33,780 bases of DNA from an uncultured Pigmentiphaga sp. GTDB taxonomy: Bacteria > Pseudomonadota > Gammaproteobacteria > Burkholderiales > Burkholderiaceae_B. Position 1 is the stretch's first letter. Each line of letters begins with the position of its first letter. The notes under the pieces are model-generated. The model had not been told where the DNA came from and did no database searches. It saw only the letters and a list, made by a program, of their open reading frames with translations. This document shows, piece by piece, positions 24,037 through 32,954 of the stretch. The position numbers and the translations under genes were made by a program. The stretch spans positions 1-33,780 of the forward strand of contig CALAGD010000012.1 of the NCBI GenBank assembly GCA_937891425.1. Direction: 5' to 3'.

Positions 24037-24857
24037 CGGTGAAGCGGGGCAACGGGTTGCGCATTGTCGTGCTGGTGCTGGGATTCGCCTTCCTTTACAT
24101 ACCCATCATCAGCCTGGTGGTCTATTCCTTCAACGCCTCCTCGCTGGTGACGGTGTGGGGCGGGTTTTCGCTGAAGTGGTACAAGGCGCTGCTCAACGAC
24201 AATGTGCTCCTTTCGGCGGCCTGGCTATCGCTGCGCATTGCCGCGCTGACCGCCACGGCTTCGGTGGCGATCGGCACCTGGGCGGGCTATGTGCTGGCAC
24301 GCATGGGGCGGTTTCGCGGCTTCTCGCTGTACGTGGCCATGATCAGCGCACCGCTTGTGGTACCGGAGGTCGTGCTGGGCATTTCCATGCTGCTGCTGTT
24401 CGTCGAGATGGGCAATATGTTCGGCTGGCCGGCCGGGCGTGGCGCCTTCACCATCTGGGCCGGGCACGTGATGTTCTGTACGGCCTACGTCGTGGTCATC
24501 GTGCAGTCGCGCCTGCGCGAGCTCGACCGCTCGCTTGAGGAAGCCGCCATGGATCTGGGGGCTACTCCCTTGCGTGTGTTCTTCAGCATTACTTTGCCGA
24601 TCATTTCTCCGGCACTGCTCGCAGCCTGGCTGCTGGCCTTCACGCTGTCGCTCGACGACGTGGTGATTGCCGCCTTCCTGTCGGGTCCCGGGTCGACCAC
24701 GTTACCGCTGGAGGTGTTCTCGCGGGTACGTCTGGGTCTCAAACCGGAGGTCAATGCGCTGGCCACCATTCTCATCGGGCTGGTCGCGGTGGGCATGCTG
24801 ATTGCCCGGATGGTACAGAACCGCATCGAGCGCGCGCAGCCGCGCGATGGGCATTGA
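24033..24857 (+). CDS. potI: Polyamine ABC transporter permease (PotI-like)
   Basis: A 274-residue permease of the PotC/PotI type, six helices, beginning MTVKRGNGLRIVVLVLGFAFLYIPIISLVVYSFN, the family-typical first helix. The EAA loop is EAAMDLGATPLRVF (about 170-183). The LDDVVIAAFLSGPGSTTLPLEVFSRVRLGLKPEVNALATI region is well conserved in this family. GGAGGAA precedes ATG 24033, which overlaps the potH stop by 4 nt. It is the last gene of the importer operon; the 107 bp to msrP shows no clear terminator. Confidence 0.94.
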   Translation: MTVKRGNGLRIVVLVLGFAFLYIPIISLVVYSFNASSLVTVWGGFSLKWYKALLNDNVLLSAAWLSLRIAALTATASVAIGTWAGYVLARMGRFRGFSLYVAMISAPLVVPEVVLGISMLLLFVEMGNMFGWPAGRGAFTIWAGHVMFCTAYVVVIVQSRLRELDRSLEEAAMDLGATPLRVFFSITLPIISPALLAAWLLAFTLSLDDVVIAAFLSGPGSTTLPLEVFSRVRLGLKPEVNALATILIGLVAVGMLIARMVQNRIERAQPRDGH

Positions 24858-24964
24858 TGCGCCACGACGGGGCGGGCGGAATATACTGAGCTGGATCATT
24901 CGCGTGCGCGGGAACGGCGCGCGCGATCCCCGCCGTGCCGCCGTCTGGCTGAAAGGAGGGCACC

Positions 24965-25942
24965 ATGCTCATACGCAAAGCTTCAACCGTCGCTCCGTCG
25001 GAAATCACCTCGTACGAGGTCTATCGGCAACGGCGCAACTTCATGACAGCGGCAGGAGGTCTGCTGCTGGGTGCCAGTTTGCCGCGCTGGGGTGGGGGCG
25101 TTGCTCTGGCAGCGCAACGACAGGCCGACGGCAGTCTGCCGGTACCGTTCGAGCCCAACACGGCCTACGTACTGATGGACAAGGCCACCGAATTCCGTCA
25201 TGCCACGACCTACAACAACTTTTACGAGTTCGGTACCGACAAGTCCGATCCTGCGCGCCACGCCGGACGCATGCAGGTGCGGCCCTGGACAGTGGTGGTC
25301 GAGGGTGAGGTGCACCATCCGCGGGTATTCGACATCGAAGACCTGCTACGCCTGGCTCCACTGGAAGAGCGCGTGTGCCGGTTGCGCTGCGTGGAGGGGT
25401 GGTCCATGGTCATCCCCTGGATCGGATATCCGCTGAATGCACTCATCCGGCAGGTAGAACCCACGGGGAACGCGCGTTTTGTCGAGTTCCAGAGCGCCCG
25501 GCAGCCGGAGGTGATGCCGGGGTTGCGCAGCCGCATACTCGACTGGCCCTACGTGGAAGGGCTGCGGCTCGATGAGGCCAGCCATCCGCTTGCTCTGCTG
25601 GCCTTCGGCATGTACGGACAGGTATTGCCCAACCAGAACGGTGCGCCTGTGCGCGTCGTCGTACCCTGGAAGTACGGGTTCAAGTCGGCGAAGTCGATCG
25701 TGCGCATACGTTTCACCGAGAAGCAGCCAATATCCAGCTGGATGCGGATGGCCCCTCACGAGTATGGCTTTTACGCAAACGTGAATCCCGGGGTCGATCA
25801 TCCGCGCTGGAGCCAGGCCACCGAAAGGCGCATCGGCGTCGACGGTTTCTTTCAGCCGAAGCGGGCCACGCTCATGTTCAACGGCTATGCCGACCAGGTC
25901 GCTCACCTCTATCAAGGCATGGATTTGCGTGTCCATTACTGA
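24965..25942 (+). CDS. msrP: Protein-methionine-sulfoxide reductase catalytic subunit MsrP
   Basis: A 325-residue periplasmic molybdopterin enzyme (formerly YedY) that reduces methionine sulfoxide in envelope proteins. A twin-arginine signal is present as RQRRNFMTAAGGLLLGA (21-37), exported folded by Tat. NNFYEFGTDK (84-93) and the molybdenum-ligating Cys142 in RLRCVEGWSMVIPW identify the family, as do KYGFKSAKSIVRI and the C-terminal MFNGYADQVAHLYQG. Electrons come from MsrQ, encoded next. The Tat motif has Gln rather than Ser/Thr before the Arg pair, which is tolerated in some Tat substrates. ATG 24965 has GGAGG closely upstream. Confidence 0.96.
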   Translation: MLIRKASTVAPSEITSYEVYRQRRNFMTAAGGLLLGASLPRWGGGVALAAQRQADGSLPVPFEPNTAYVLMDKATEFRHATTYNNFYEFGTDKSDPARHAGRMQVRPWTVVVEGEVHHPRVFDIEDLLRLAPLEERVCRLRCVEGWSMVIPWIGYPLNALIRQVEPTGNARFVEFQSARQPEVMPGLRSRILDWPYVEGLRLDEASHPLALLAFGMYGQVLPNQNGAPVRVVVPWKYGFKSAKSIVRIRFTEKQPISSWMRMAPHEYGFYANVNPGVDHPRWSQATERRIGVDGFFQPKRATLMFNGYADQVAHLYQGMDLRVHY

Positions 25943-25961
25943 AGAACCTGTTCCGACCGTC

Positions 25962-26648
25962 ATGCCGGCTCGAAGTCGGTCAGCCGAGCGGCCTGCCTTG
26001 CGCATCGCCGGCGTACCGGTGCGGGCTTTCAAGGGGGGGCTGTTCGTGCTGGGGCTGGTGCCAGTGGCGCGCTGGATGGTGCTGGGTCTGTACGACCGGC
26101 TCGGAGCAAACCCGGTGGAGTTCCTCATCCGCTCGGCGGGTACCTGGACTTTCGTCTGTCTTCTGCTCACGCTGGCCGTCACGCCGCTGCGGATCGTTAC
26201 GCGGCAGCATGCACTCATCCATGTGCGGCGGATGTGCGGACTGTACACATTCTTCTACGCCAGCCTGCACTTTCTCATGTACATCTGGTGGGACCAGTGG
26301 TTCGACCCTGCGGCCGTTCTCGATGACATCGTGAGCCGCCCCTTCATTTTTCTGGGCTTCAGTGCCTGGCTCGTGCTGGTGCCACTGGCACTCACCTCCA
26401 CGCGTGGCTGGATGCGACGTCTGGGCAGGCGCTGGCAGCAGCTGCATCGCCTGATCTATCTTGCCGGGGTGCTGGCACTGGGCCATTTCTGGCTGCATCG
26501 GGCCGGGAAGAACGATTTTCTCGAGGTCTACGTGTTCGGCGTGGTACTGGTATCGTTGCTGCTGTGGCGGGTGGCGCGGGCAGCGCGCCGCTGGTGGTCG
26601 ACTCCTGATATGCCGGTGACGATGTTCGACCGGGGAGGGCATGTGTGA
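25962..26648 (+). CDS. msrQ: Haem-binding membrane subunit MsrQ
   Basis: A membrane cytochrome b of the ferric-reductase-like (FRD) fold that passes quinol or flavin electrons to MsrP. Six hydrophobic helices are present. Candidate haem histidines lie in LYTFFYASLHFLMYIWWD and in QLHRLIYLAGVLALGHFWLHR. From ATG 25962 it has 228 residues; a GTG at 25929 in the same frame, overlapping msrP by 14 nt with AAGG upstream, would add 11 residues and is a real alternative. The order msrP-msrQ is the usual pair. Its stop overlaps the next start as GTGA, tying it to rmuC. Confidence 0.92.
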   Translation: MPARSRSAERPALRIAGVPVRAFKGGLFVLGLVPVARWMVLGLYDRLGANPVEFLIRSAGTWTFVCLLLTLAVTPLRIVTRQHALIHVRRMCGLYTFFYASLHFLMYIWWDQWFDPAAVLDDIVSRPFIFLGFSAWLVLVPLALTSTRGWMRRLGRRWQQLHRLIYLAGVLALGHFWLHRAGKNDFLEVYVFGVVLVSLLLWRVARAARRWWSTPDMPVTMFDRGGHV

Positions 26649-28048
26649 TCGGTCCGGAAGGATGGATGTGGCTTGGGGGCGGCAGCCTGCTGCTCACGGG
26701 TCTCGTGCTGGGTTGGGCGCTTGCGCGTGGCAGTAGCCGCCTTGGTCCGCAGCTCGAACAGCTGCTGGAGGCGCACGAGAAACTCGAACGTGCGTTGCGC
26801 GCCGAAATGGCCGACGGGTATCGTAGCCTGCGTAATGAAATCGACGACGCGTCGCGCGCGTTGCGCGAGGAGGTCGCGCGCAGCCAGGAAAACCTGCGCA
26901 CGGTGGTGACGCGGGACGCGGCGGCCGCGCGGGAAGAAAACGCCATTGCCATGCAACGTTTTGCCGGCCAGCTGGGCCAGCAGTTGCAGCAGTTGCTCGA
27001 GCTCAACGACCGCCGCATGGTCGATGTGCGCCAGACTGTCGAGGCGCGCCTGCACAGCCTGCAGGCCGAGAACGCGGCCAAGCTCGACGAGATGCGCCGG
27101 GTTGTCGACGAAAAGCTGCATGCCACTCTCGAGCAGCGCCTGGGCGAGTCGTTCCGGCTGGTATCCGAACGGCTGGAAGCGGTACACCGTGGGCTGGGCG
27201 ACATGCGCCAGCTGGCCGCCGACGTGGGCGGCCTGCAGCGCGTGCTGGTGAACGTCAAGGCGCGCGGCACCTGGGGCGAGGTGCAGCTGGCACGGCTGAT
27301 CGAAGACGTCATGACCCCCGACCAGTATGCGCGCAATGTCAGGACGGTTCCTGGTGGTAACGAGGCCGTGGAGTTTGCGTTGAAGTTGCCGGGGCGTGAG
27401 GAAGGGCAAAGCATCTGGCTGCCGATCGACGCGAAGTTCCCCAAGGAATCGTACGAACGCCTGATGGACGCCTATGAGCGTGCCGACGAAGAAGCGATCC
27501 GCCAGGCCGCGGCAGCCTTCGAAAAAGCTGTCGAGCTTGAGGCGCGACGTATTGCCGAGAAGTACGTGGCGCCGCCCCATACCACCGACTTCGCGATCAT
27601 GTTCGTGCCGACCGAGGGCCTGTATGCCGAGGTATTGCGGCGCCCTGGCCTGTTCGACCGCCTGCAGGCGCTGCGCATTTCGGTGGCTGGGCCGGCCAAC
27701 CTTGCTGCATTGCTGAACAGCCTGCAGATGGGGTTCCGGACGCTGGCGATCGAGCGCCGTTCTGCTGAGGTATGGCAGGTGCTGCGTGCCGTGAAGACAG
27801 AGTTCGGCAAGTTCGGTCAGGCGCTGGCCAGCGTACGCAAGGCGCTCGAGACGGCCAGTTCGCGTATCGGTCAGACGGAAACCCGTACGCGGGCCATGCT
27901 GCGCAACCTGCACGCGGTGGAAGCCTTGCCCGAGCACGCGAGCGCGGCCGCTATAGGGTCAGAACCAGCTGCGGCGCTGGCTGACGCCATGGACGACCCC
28001 ATGGTGCACGATTCCGGGTCTGAGCCTCGCGACGCGCCGATCGCTTGA
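26645..28048 (+). CDS. rmuC: DNA recombination protein RmuC
   Basis: A 467-residue RmuC family protein; E. coli RmuC limits inversions at short inverted repeats, and the core domain is related to restriction-type nucleases. A single N-terminal helix (about 8-28) is followed by a long charged coiled-coil region (about 35-200). The RmuC core comes next with VKARGTWGEVQLARLIEDVMTPDQY, IWLPIDAKFPKESYERL (the IDAKFP nuclease-like motif) and FAIMFVPTEGLYAEVLRRPGL. The C-terminal ~50 residues are low complexity. The start is GTG 26645, with GGGAGGG about 6 bases upstream, overlapping the msrQ stop by 4 nt. Confidence 0.93.
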   Translation: MIGPEGWMWLGGGSLLLTGLVLGWALARGSSRLGPQLEQLLEAHEKLERALRAEMADGYRSLRNEIDDASRALREEVARSQENLRTVVTRDAAAAREENAIAMQRFAGQLGQQLQQLLELNDRRMVDVRQTVEARLHSLQAENAAKLDEMRRVVDEKLHATLEQRLGESFRLVSERLEAVHRGLGDMRQLAADVGGLQRVLVNVKARGTWGEVQLARLIEDVMTPDQYARNVRTVPGGNEAVEFALKLPGREEGQSIWLPIDAKFPKESYERLMDAYERADEEAIRQAAAAFEKAVELEARRIAEKYVAPPHTTDFAIMFVPTEGLYAEVLRRPGLFDRLQALRISVAGPANLAALLNSLQMGFRTLAIERRSAEVWQVLRAVKTEFGKFGQALASVRKALETASSRIGQTETRTRAMLRNLHAVEALPEHASAAAIGSEPAAALADAMDDPMVHDSGSEPRDAPIA

Positions 28049-28172
28049 GCGGCAGGGGTCGTGCGGTGGTGTCGCTGCAACCTCGCTGCCGCCACAGGTC
28101 GACGAATCAGTCGGAAACGGCGAAACTCTGGAAGTTCGAGCAGTTCAAGCATTAGCGTTCAGGAACAACTCC

Positions 28173-28862
28173 ATGCTTACACAAGATCAACTCAAGCAGC
28201 AGGCTGCTGACGCGGCCCTGGAAATGGTAGCTGAGATCGCCCGGCCGGACGTGGTCATCGGGGTAGGGACGGGGTCTACGGCGGACCTGTTCATCGATGG
28301 GTTGGCGGCCTTCAAAGGCAGAATCCGAGGCACGGTCGCCAGTTCGGAGCGAAGTGCGGAACGGCTCCGACGCCATGGTCTGCCGGTACTCGATCTGAAC
28401 GACGTAGAGACGATTCCCATCTACGTGGACGGCGCCGACGAAATCGACGGCAACCTGTGCATGATCAAGGGCGGCGGTGGCGCGTTGACCCGCGAGAAGA
28501 TCGTGGCCAGCGTGGCCGAGCGCTTCGTGTGCATTGCCGATGAGTCGAAGCTGGTGCAACGACTGGGCGCATTTCCGCTACCCATCGAGGTGATCCCGAT
28601 GGCCCGTGCAGCCATTGCGCGGCGCATGCTGGCTCTGGGCGGCGAGGCACGCGTGCGCGAGGGTTTCGTCACCGACAACGGCAACCAGATTCTTGACGTA
28701 CACGGCCTGCGCATTATCGATCCGCAGACGTTCGAAGCCCAGATCAACAACATGCCCGGGGTGGTGACGTGTGGCCTGTTTGCACTGCGTGGCGCCGACA
28801 TCGCCCTGCTGGCGACGCAGAACGGCGTGCGCCGCCTGGTTGCGCCCGACAACTCGCTGTAG
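28173..28862 (+). CDS. rpiA: Ribose-5-phosphate isomerase A
   Basis: A 229-residue RpiA, interconverting ribose 5-phosphate and ribulose 5-phosphate in the pentose phosphate pathway. The phosphate-binding loop is GVGTGST at 30-36, the acidic pair Asp86 and Asp89 is in DGADEID, and Lys99 and the catalytic Glu108 are in KGGGGALTREK. The spacing matches the E. coli enzyme with an offset of five. AGGAAC precedes ATG 28173. It lies 124 bp after rmuC and converges with the iron ATPase gene, 44 bp apart. Confidence 0.97.
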   Translation: MLTQDQLKQQAADAALEMVAEIARPDVVIGVGTGSTADLFIDGLAAFKGRIRGTVASSERSAERLRRHGLPVLDLNDVETIPIYVDGADEIDGNLCMIKGGGGALTREKIVASVAERFVCIADESKLVQRLGAFPLPIEVIPMARAAIARRMLALGGEARVREGFVTDNGNQILDVHGLRIIDPQTFEAQINNMPGVVTCGLFALRGADIALLATQNGVRRLVAPDNSL

Positions 28863-28882
28863 ATTTGAAGCTGCGATGACAG

Positions 28883-28908
28883 GACGCGCCGCTGGAGGGC
28901 GGCGTGTC
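28883..28908. terminator. Hairpin shared by the convergent rpiA and iron ATPase genes
   Basis: A ten-pair stem (GACGCGCCGC at 28883-28892 with GCGGCGTGTC at 28899-28908, one G-U pair) with a 6-nt loop lies between the two stop codons and just overlaps the minus-strand one. No T-run follows on either strand, so termination by it alone is uncertain. Confidence 0.4.
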
Positions 28909-29956
28909 AGGCCGCGCACCGAAACGCGACGGCCTGGGCAGTGAGCAGGCGTACGCCCACGGTGCTGCCCACTTCGTAGGGGTTGCGACTGGGCGCCAGC
29001 GCCAGAAGCCTGCCACCGGAGGGCAGTTCCAGGGTGTAGAGGAACTCGGGCCCACGAAACGCCCGCGATACAACCCGGGCCCGTATGGGGCTGGTGTCGT
29101 CCAGCGCGACCGAATCGGGCCGGATCAGGATTTCCACCCCGTTGGCCGAGGGCGATTGGCACGGCTGCAGCTGGCAGAGGGGCTCGAATTCGCCCAGCTC
29201 GGTGCACAGGCAGGTATCGTTGATGGCCGTACCTGGCAGCAGCACCCCTTCGCCAATGAAACCGGCCACGTAGCGGTCGGCCGGCTGGTGGTACAGATTG
29301 TAGGGGGTGTCCCACTGGCGCAGGCGGCCTTCGGCCAGCACGCCCACCTTGTCGGCAATGGCAAAGGCTTCGCGCTGGTCGTGGGTGACCAGAATCGCGG
29401 TAGCACCGGCCGCTTTCAGAATGTTCCGCACTTCTTCTGCCAGACGCTCGCGCAAGGTGACGTCAAGGTTGGAGAAGGGCTCATCAAGCAGCATGAGGCG
29501 TGGCCTCGGCGCCAGTGCGCGGGCAAGCGCCACCCGCTGCTGCTGACCGCCGGAAAGTTCGTGCGGATACCGGTTGGCGTGGCCGGCCAGATCGACCAGT
29601 TCGAGCATCTCACGCACGCGGGTGCGCCGCTCGGCGGCATTCAGCTTGCGCAAGCCGAAAGCCACGTTGGTTTCAACGGTCAGGTGCGGAAACAACGCGT
29701 AGTCCTGGAAGACCACGCCGATACGGCGATCTTCGGGCGCTACCATGTGCCCCTTGCGGGCCACACATTCGCCGGCGAGGATGATCTCCCCGTCGCGGAG
29801 GGGTTCGAAGCCGGCAATGGCGCGCAACACCGTAGTCTTGCCGCAGCCCGAGGCGCCCAGCAGGCAGCCGATCTCGCCGGTGGCCAGATGCAGCGACAGG
29901 TTTTCGATCACGGTATGGTTGCCGTAACCCAACGAGATGGAGTGGAGATCGAGCAT
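28907..29956 (-). CDS. fbpC: Ferric iron ABC transporter ATP-binding protein (FbpC-like)
   Basis: A 349-residue ABC ATPase of the Fe3+ importer family. Walker A is GASGCGKT at 34-41, signature LSGGQQQR at 134-141, Walker B LMLLDEP at 154-160 and switch His192. A ~110-residue C-terminal regulatory domain ends in RNPYEVGSTVGVRLLTAQAVAFR. AGGAAACC immediately precedes ATG 29956; the longer open frame upstream lies in the permease gene. The iron assignment comes from the neighbouring binding protein and fused permease. It is third in the operon. Confidence 0.93.
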   Translation of the reverse strand: MLDLHSISLGYGNHTVIENLSLHLATGEIGCLLGASGCGKTTVLRAIAGFEPLRDGEIILAGECVARKGHMVAPEDRRIGVVFQDYALFPHLTVETNVAFGLRKLNAAERRTRVREMLELVDLAGHANRYPHELSGGQQQRVALARALAPRPRLMLLDEPFSNLDVTLRERLAEEVRNILKAAGATAILVTHDQREAFAIADKVGVLAEGRLRQWDTPYNLYHQPADRYVAGFIGEGVLLPGTAINDTCLCTELGEFEPLCQLQPCQSPSANGVEILIRPDSVALDDTSPIRARVVSRAFRGPEFLYTLELPSGGRLLALAPSRNPYEVGSTVGVRLLTAQAVAFRCAA

Positions 29957-29982
29957 GGTTTCCTGTTCCTGCCAGATTGTTG

Positions 29983-31638
29983 CTAACTCGTGCTGCCCGG
30001 AACCTGTTCGGTCTGTCGCACGATGAGCATGACCGGCAACAGCCCGACCATGACGATGAACAGGGCAGGCAATGCCGCACGTTCCCACATGGATTCGGAC
30101 GTCAGCTGAAAGATGCGGACCGACAACGTATCCCAACCGAAGCTGCGTGTCATCAGGGTGATGGGCATTTCCTTCAGTACATCGACGAACACCAGAAGAA
30201 ACCCTGCCAGCAGGCCAGGCCTGAGCAGGGGCAGATACAGGCGTCGCAGGATCTCGGGTGTACTCAGCCCCAGTGAGCGTGCGGCATCCTCCTGGTTGCG
30301 GCTGATGCGCTGCATGGCGCTGTCGGCCGAGTGAAACGCCACCGCGAGGAAGCGGGCCACGAGGGCCAGCATCATGGTCAACAGGGTTCCCTTGAGAATT
30401 TCATAGCCGGAGAACCCGGTGAGACGGGCGAGTGCGACCAGGCGTTCATCCATCCAGGCTATGGGAATGAATACCCCCACGGCCAGAACGGTGCCCGGCA
30501 CGGCATACCCGAGGGTGGACAGCCTGATGGCCCAACGACTGACGCGGTCGCGGTAATTGCGACGCACCCAGGCGAGAAGCAGCGCGAGCACGATGGCAGC
30601 GGTACTGGTGCCCAGGGCCAGCTCCAGTGAGTTCCAGACAAACTCCCAGTAACGGGTATCGAGGTCTTCGCGCCATATTTCCGCTGCCCAGATCACCAGC
30701 TGGACGACAGGGATCACGAACGCCGCAACCAGTACCGCACCACATGACAGCGGGGCGATGTAGCGCCACTTGCCCTGGAGCACGATACGCGGGCTGTAGG
30801 CTGAGGCCACCTGGTACTGGCGTCGTCCGCGCATGCGTTGTTCAAACGCGGCCAGCAACAGGACGAAAGTTACCAGCAACGATGCCAGCTGGGCCGCTGC
30901 TGGCAGGTTGAAGAGGCCGAACCACGACTTGTAGATGGCCGTGGTGAAGGTATCGTAGTTGAAGACGGCGACCGCCCCGAAATCGGCCAGGGTCTCCATG
31001 AGCACGAGCGTGAGGCCGCCGATGATCCAGGGACGCGCCATGGGCAATGCTACCCGGAAGAATGCGGCGCGGGGCGAATAGCCCAGTGTTTGCGCGGCTT
31101 CCAGCGCCCGTCGTCCCTGAGTGCGGAAGGCGTTGCGGGCCAGCAGGTACACGTAGGGGTACAGCGCCATCACCAGAACGATGGTGACCGCCCACAGCCC
31201 GCTGCGTACGTTCGGAAAGGCGCGGCTGCTGCCGAACCAGGCGCGGGCGAGGGTCTGCACGGGGCCCGCGTAGTCGAAAATGCCGATCTGCACGAAAGCC
31301 AACACGTAGGCCGGGATGGCCAGCGGAAGCATCAGTGCCCAGGAAAAGAAGCGCCTGCCCGGGAACTCGCAGGCAGCCGTGAGCCACGCGAGCGGGACGC
31401 CTACGGCCAGTACGCCGATGCCTACGGTAACCATCAGGAGTGCCGTATTCAGCAGCACGCGGGGCAGCACGTACTGGCTGAGGTGGGCCCAGACGTCGGG
31501 TTGCGGATAAACGAAATACGCCGCAACCACGGCCAGGGGAATGACCGTGAGCAGCGTAATCGGCAGGGCGAACACCGCGCCCCGGGACCACGTGGACGTG
31601 GCCCGGGAGAATGCAGAAGGATTAGCGGTAACCGACAC
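29983..31638 (-). CDS. fbpB: Ferric iron ABC transporter permease (fused, FbpB-like)
   Basis: A 551-residue permease with two copies of the ABC-importer membrane domain, about twelve helices. Each half has an EAA-like coupling loop: EAAQTLGYSPRAAFFRVALP in the first and DAARSLGLSTPEILRRLYLP in the second. The fused architecture is the norm for FbpB/SfuB-type Fe3+ permeases. The start is uncertain: GTG 31638 gives MSVTANPSAFSRATS and overlaps the binding-protein gene by 17 nt. There is no strong ribosome-binding site, so translation is probably coupled. TTG 31677 is less likely. fbpC starts 26 bp downstream. Confidence 0.92.
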   Translation of the reverse strand: MSVTANPSAFSRATSTWSRGAVFALPITLLTVIPLAVVAAYFVYPQPDVWAHLSQYVLPRVLLNTALLMVTVGIGVLAVGVPLAWLTAACEFPGRRFFSWALMLPLAIPAYVLAFVQIGIFDYAGPVQTLARAWFGSSRAFPNVRSGLWAVTIVLVMALYPYVYLLARNAFRTQGRRALEAAQTLGYSPRAAFFRVALPMARPWIIGGLTLVLMETLADFGAVAVFNYDTFTTAIYKSWFGLFNLPAAAQLASLLVTFVLLLAAFEQRMRGRRQYQVASAYSPRIVLQGKWRYIAPLSCGAVLVAAFVIPVVQLVIWAAEIWREDLDTRYWEFVWNSLELALGTSTAAIVLALLLAWVRRNYRDRVSRWAIRLSTLGYAVPGTVLAVGVFIPIAWMDERLVALARLTGFSGYEILKGTLLTMMLALVARFLAVAFHSADSAMQRISRNQEDAARSLGLSTPEILRRLYLPLLRPGLLAGFLLVFVDVLKEMPITLMTRSFGWDTLSVRIFQLTSESMWERAALPALFIVMVGLLPVMLIVRQTEQVPGSTS

Positions 31639-32656
31639 GATCCAGCAGGAGGATGGCTTCGGGTTGCAGCTGGCCAACCTGGGTAGCGTTGGTGTTGTCG
31701 GCCTTGTAGGTGCCCCAGGCCTTCACGATGGGGTCGGCCTCGACGCGCGGGTTTACCGGGCTTTCGAACGTGCCATGGGTGTAGCCGTTCTGTGCGTCTT
31801 CGGACGAGATCCACTCGAGGAACTTCAGCGCGCCTTCGGGATTCTTGGCGTGCCGGGTGATGCCGCCCCCGGAAAGGTTGACGTGCGTGCCACCCTCACC
31901 TTCGCCCTGGTTGGCCCAGAAGAGTGCCACCTTGTTCTTGAATTCCGGATCACGGTTGATGAGTCGGCCGTAATAGTACGTATTGGCAATGCCCACTTCG
32001 CACTGGCCGGCGGCGATGGCCTCGAGCAGCTTGCTGTCGCTGGTGAACACGTCGGTTGCCAGGTTGTTCACCCAGCCGCGGACGATTTCCTCGGTTTTCT
32101 CGGTACCGTAGCGCGACAGGAGCATGGCGACCAGGGACTGCGTGTAGGTCTGCTTGCCGGTGCGCAGGCAGAGCTTGCCCTTCCATTTGGGATCGGCCAG
32201 TGCTTCGTAGGTGGAGAGTTCGCTGGGGTTGACCTTCTTGGGATCGTAGAAGATCGTGCGCTCGCGCCGCGACAGGCCATACCAGCGCCCGTCGGGGTCG
32301 CGCATGCTGTCCGGAATGTTGCGGTTCAGGACTTCGGACTGCACCGGACGCAGCAGGCCGCGGTCGGCCGCACGCCACAGGTTGCCTACATCGACCGTGA
32401 TCAGCAGGTCGGCCGGCGTACTTGCGCCTTCAGCAGCCAGACGCTCCATGAGCGCATTGCCATTGTCGGTCAACAAACGGATCTCGACACCCGTTTCTTT
32501 CGTGTAGCGGTCCAGCGTGGGCTTGAGCAGGGCCTCGATGCGCGACGAGTAAATCGTCACGGGTTGCTTGTTGTCGGCCTGATCGGCAGCTTTTGCCGGC
32601 GCAATGGCCGCAAAGCATACCGTGAGGGTTGCGGCAAGGGCTCGTAGGGGCTGCAC
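31622..32656 (-). CDS. fbpA: Ferric iron ABC transporter substrate-binding protein (FbpA-like)
   Basis: A 344-residue periplasmic Fe3+-binding protein with a signal peptide (about 1-24, ending PAKAA). VTIYSSRIEALLKPTLDRYTKETG opens the mature lobe. The diagnostic tyrosine cluster GIANTYYYGRLIN (223-235) supplies iron ligands, as in FbpA/FutA/IdiA. The C-terminal half has VNLSGGGITRHAKNPEGALKFLEWI. Start GTG 32656 was chosen because AGGAGT lies 7 bases before it. The in-frame ATG at 32671 contains that site itself and has no good site of its own. A Fur-box match in the promoter fits iron-repressed expression. Confidence 0.93.
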   Translation of the reverse strand: MQPLRALAATLTVCFAAIAPAKAADQADNKQPVTIYSSRIEALLKPTLDRYTKETGVEIRLLTDNGNALMERLAAEGASTPADLLITVDVGNLWRAADRGLLRPVQSEVLNRNIPDSMRDPDGRWYGLSRRERTIFYDPKKVNPSELSTYEALADPKWKGKLCLRTGKQTYTQSLVAMLLSRYGTEKTEEIVRGWVNNLATDVFTSDSKLLEAIAAGQCEVGIANTYYYGRLINRDPEFKNKVALFWANQGEGEGGTHVNLSGGGITRHAKNPEGALKFLEWISSEDAQNGYTHGTFESPVNPRVEADPIVKAWGTYKADNTNATQVGQLQPEAILLLDRVGYR

Positions 32657-32749
32657 GGTGTTACTCCTCATAGGAAGAAAGGAAGAAAACAGGGGTCTGG
32701 AATGCAAGGATCCGGAAGGTCAGGTTCCGTTGTGGGTCCGCTGAGGCAT

Positions 32750-32776
32750 TTTATACGAAATGAGAACCATTTTCAC
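32750..32776 (-). promoter_or_regulatory. Putative promoter with Fur box for the iron importer
   Basis: On the minus strand TATAAA (32755-32750) is a good -10 element. Just upstream, TGAGAACCATTTTCA (32761-32775) matches the 7-1-7 Fur consensus TGATAATnATTATCA at 11 of 14 defined positions and would overlap the -35/-10 spacer. Fur-Fe2+ bound there would block RNA polymerase. The -35 element is poor. The leader to the fbpA GTG is about 90 nt. Confidence 0.65.
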
Positions 32777-32954
32777 GCATGAGGCGCAATCGTGGACGAC
32801 TGGTGTGCGCGCAGGCCGCATGCGGGGCCGCTCGGGGCAGCAGCCGGGGGTACCGCTTCGTGGGGCAGGTCGTGGCGCGGCTTGACGGAGCGTGTCCGGC
32901 GGTCGTGTTTCCGTGCTCGGCGCATTCGGGCCAGGCCGATGCGCTATGCTTAAT

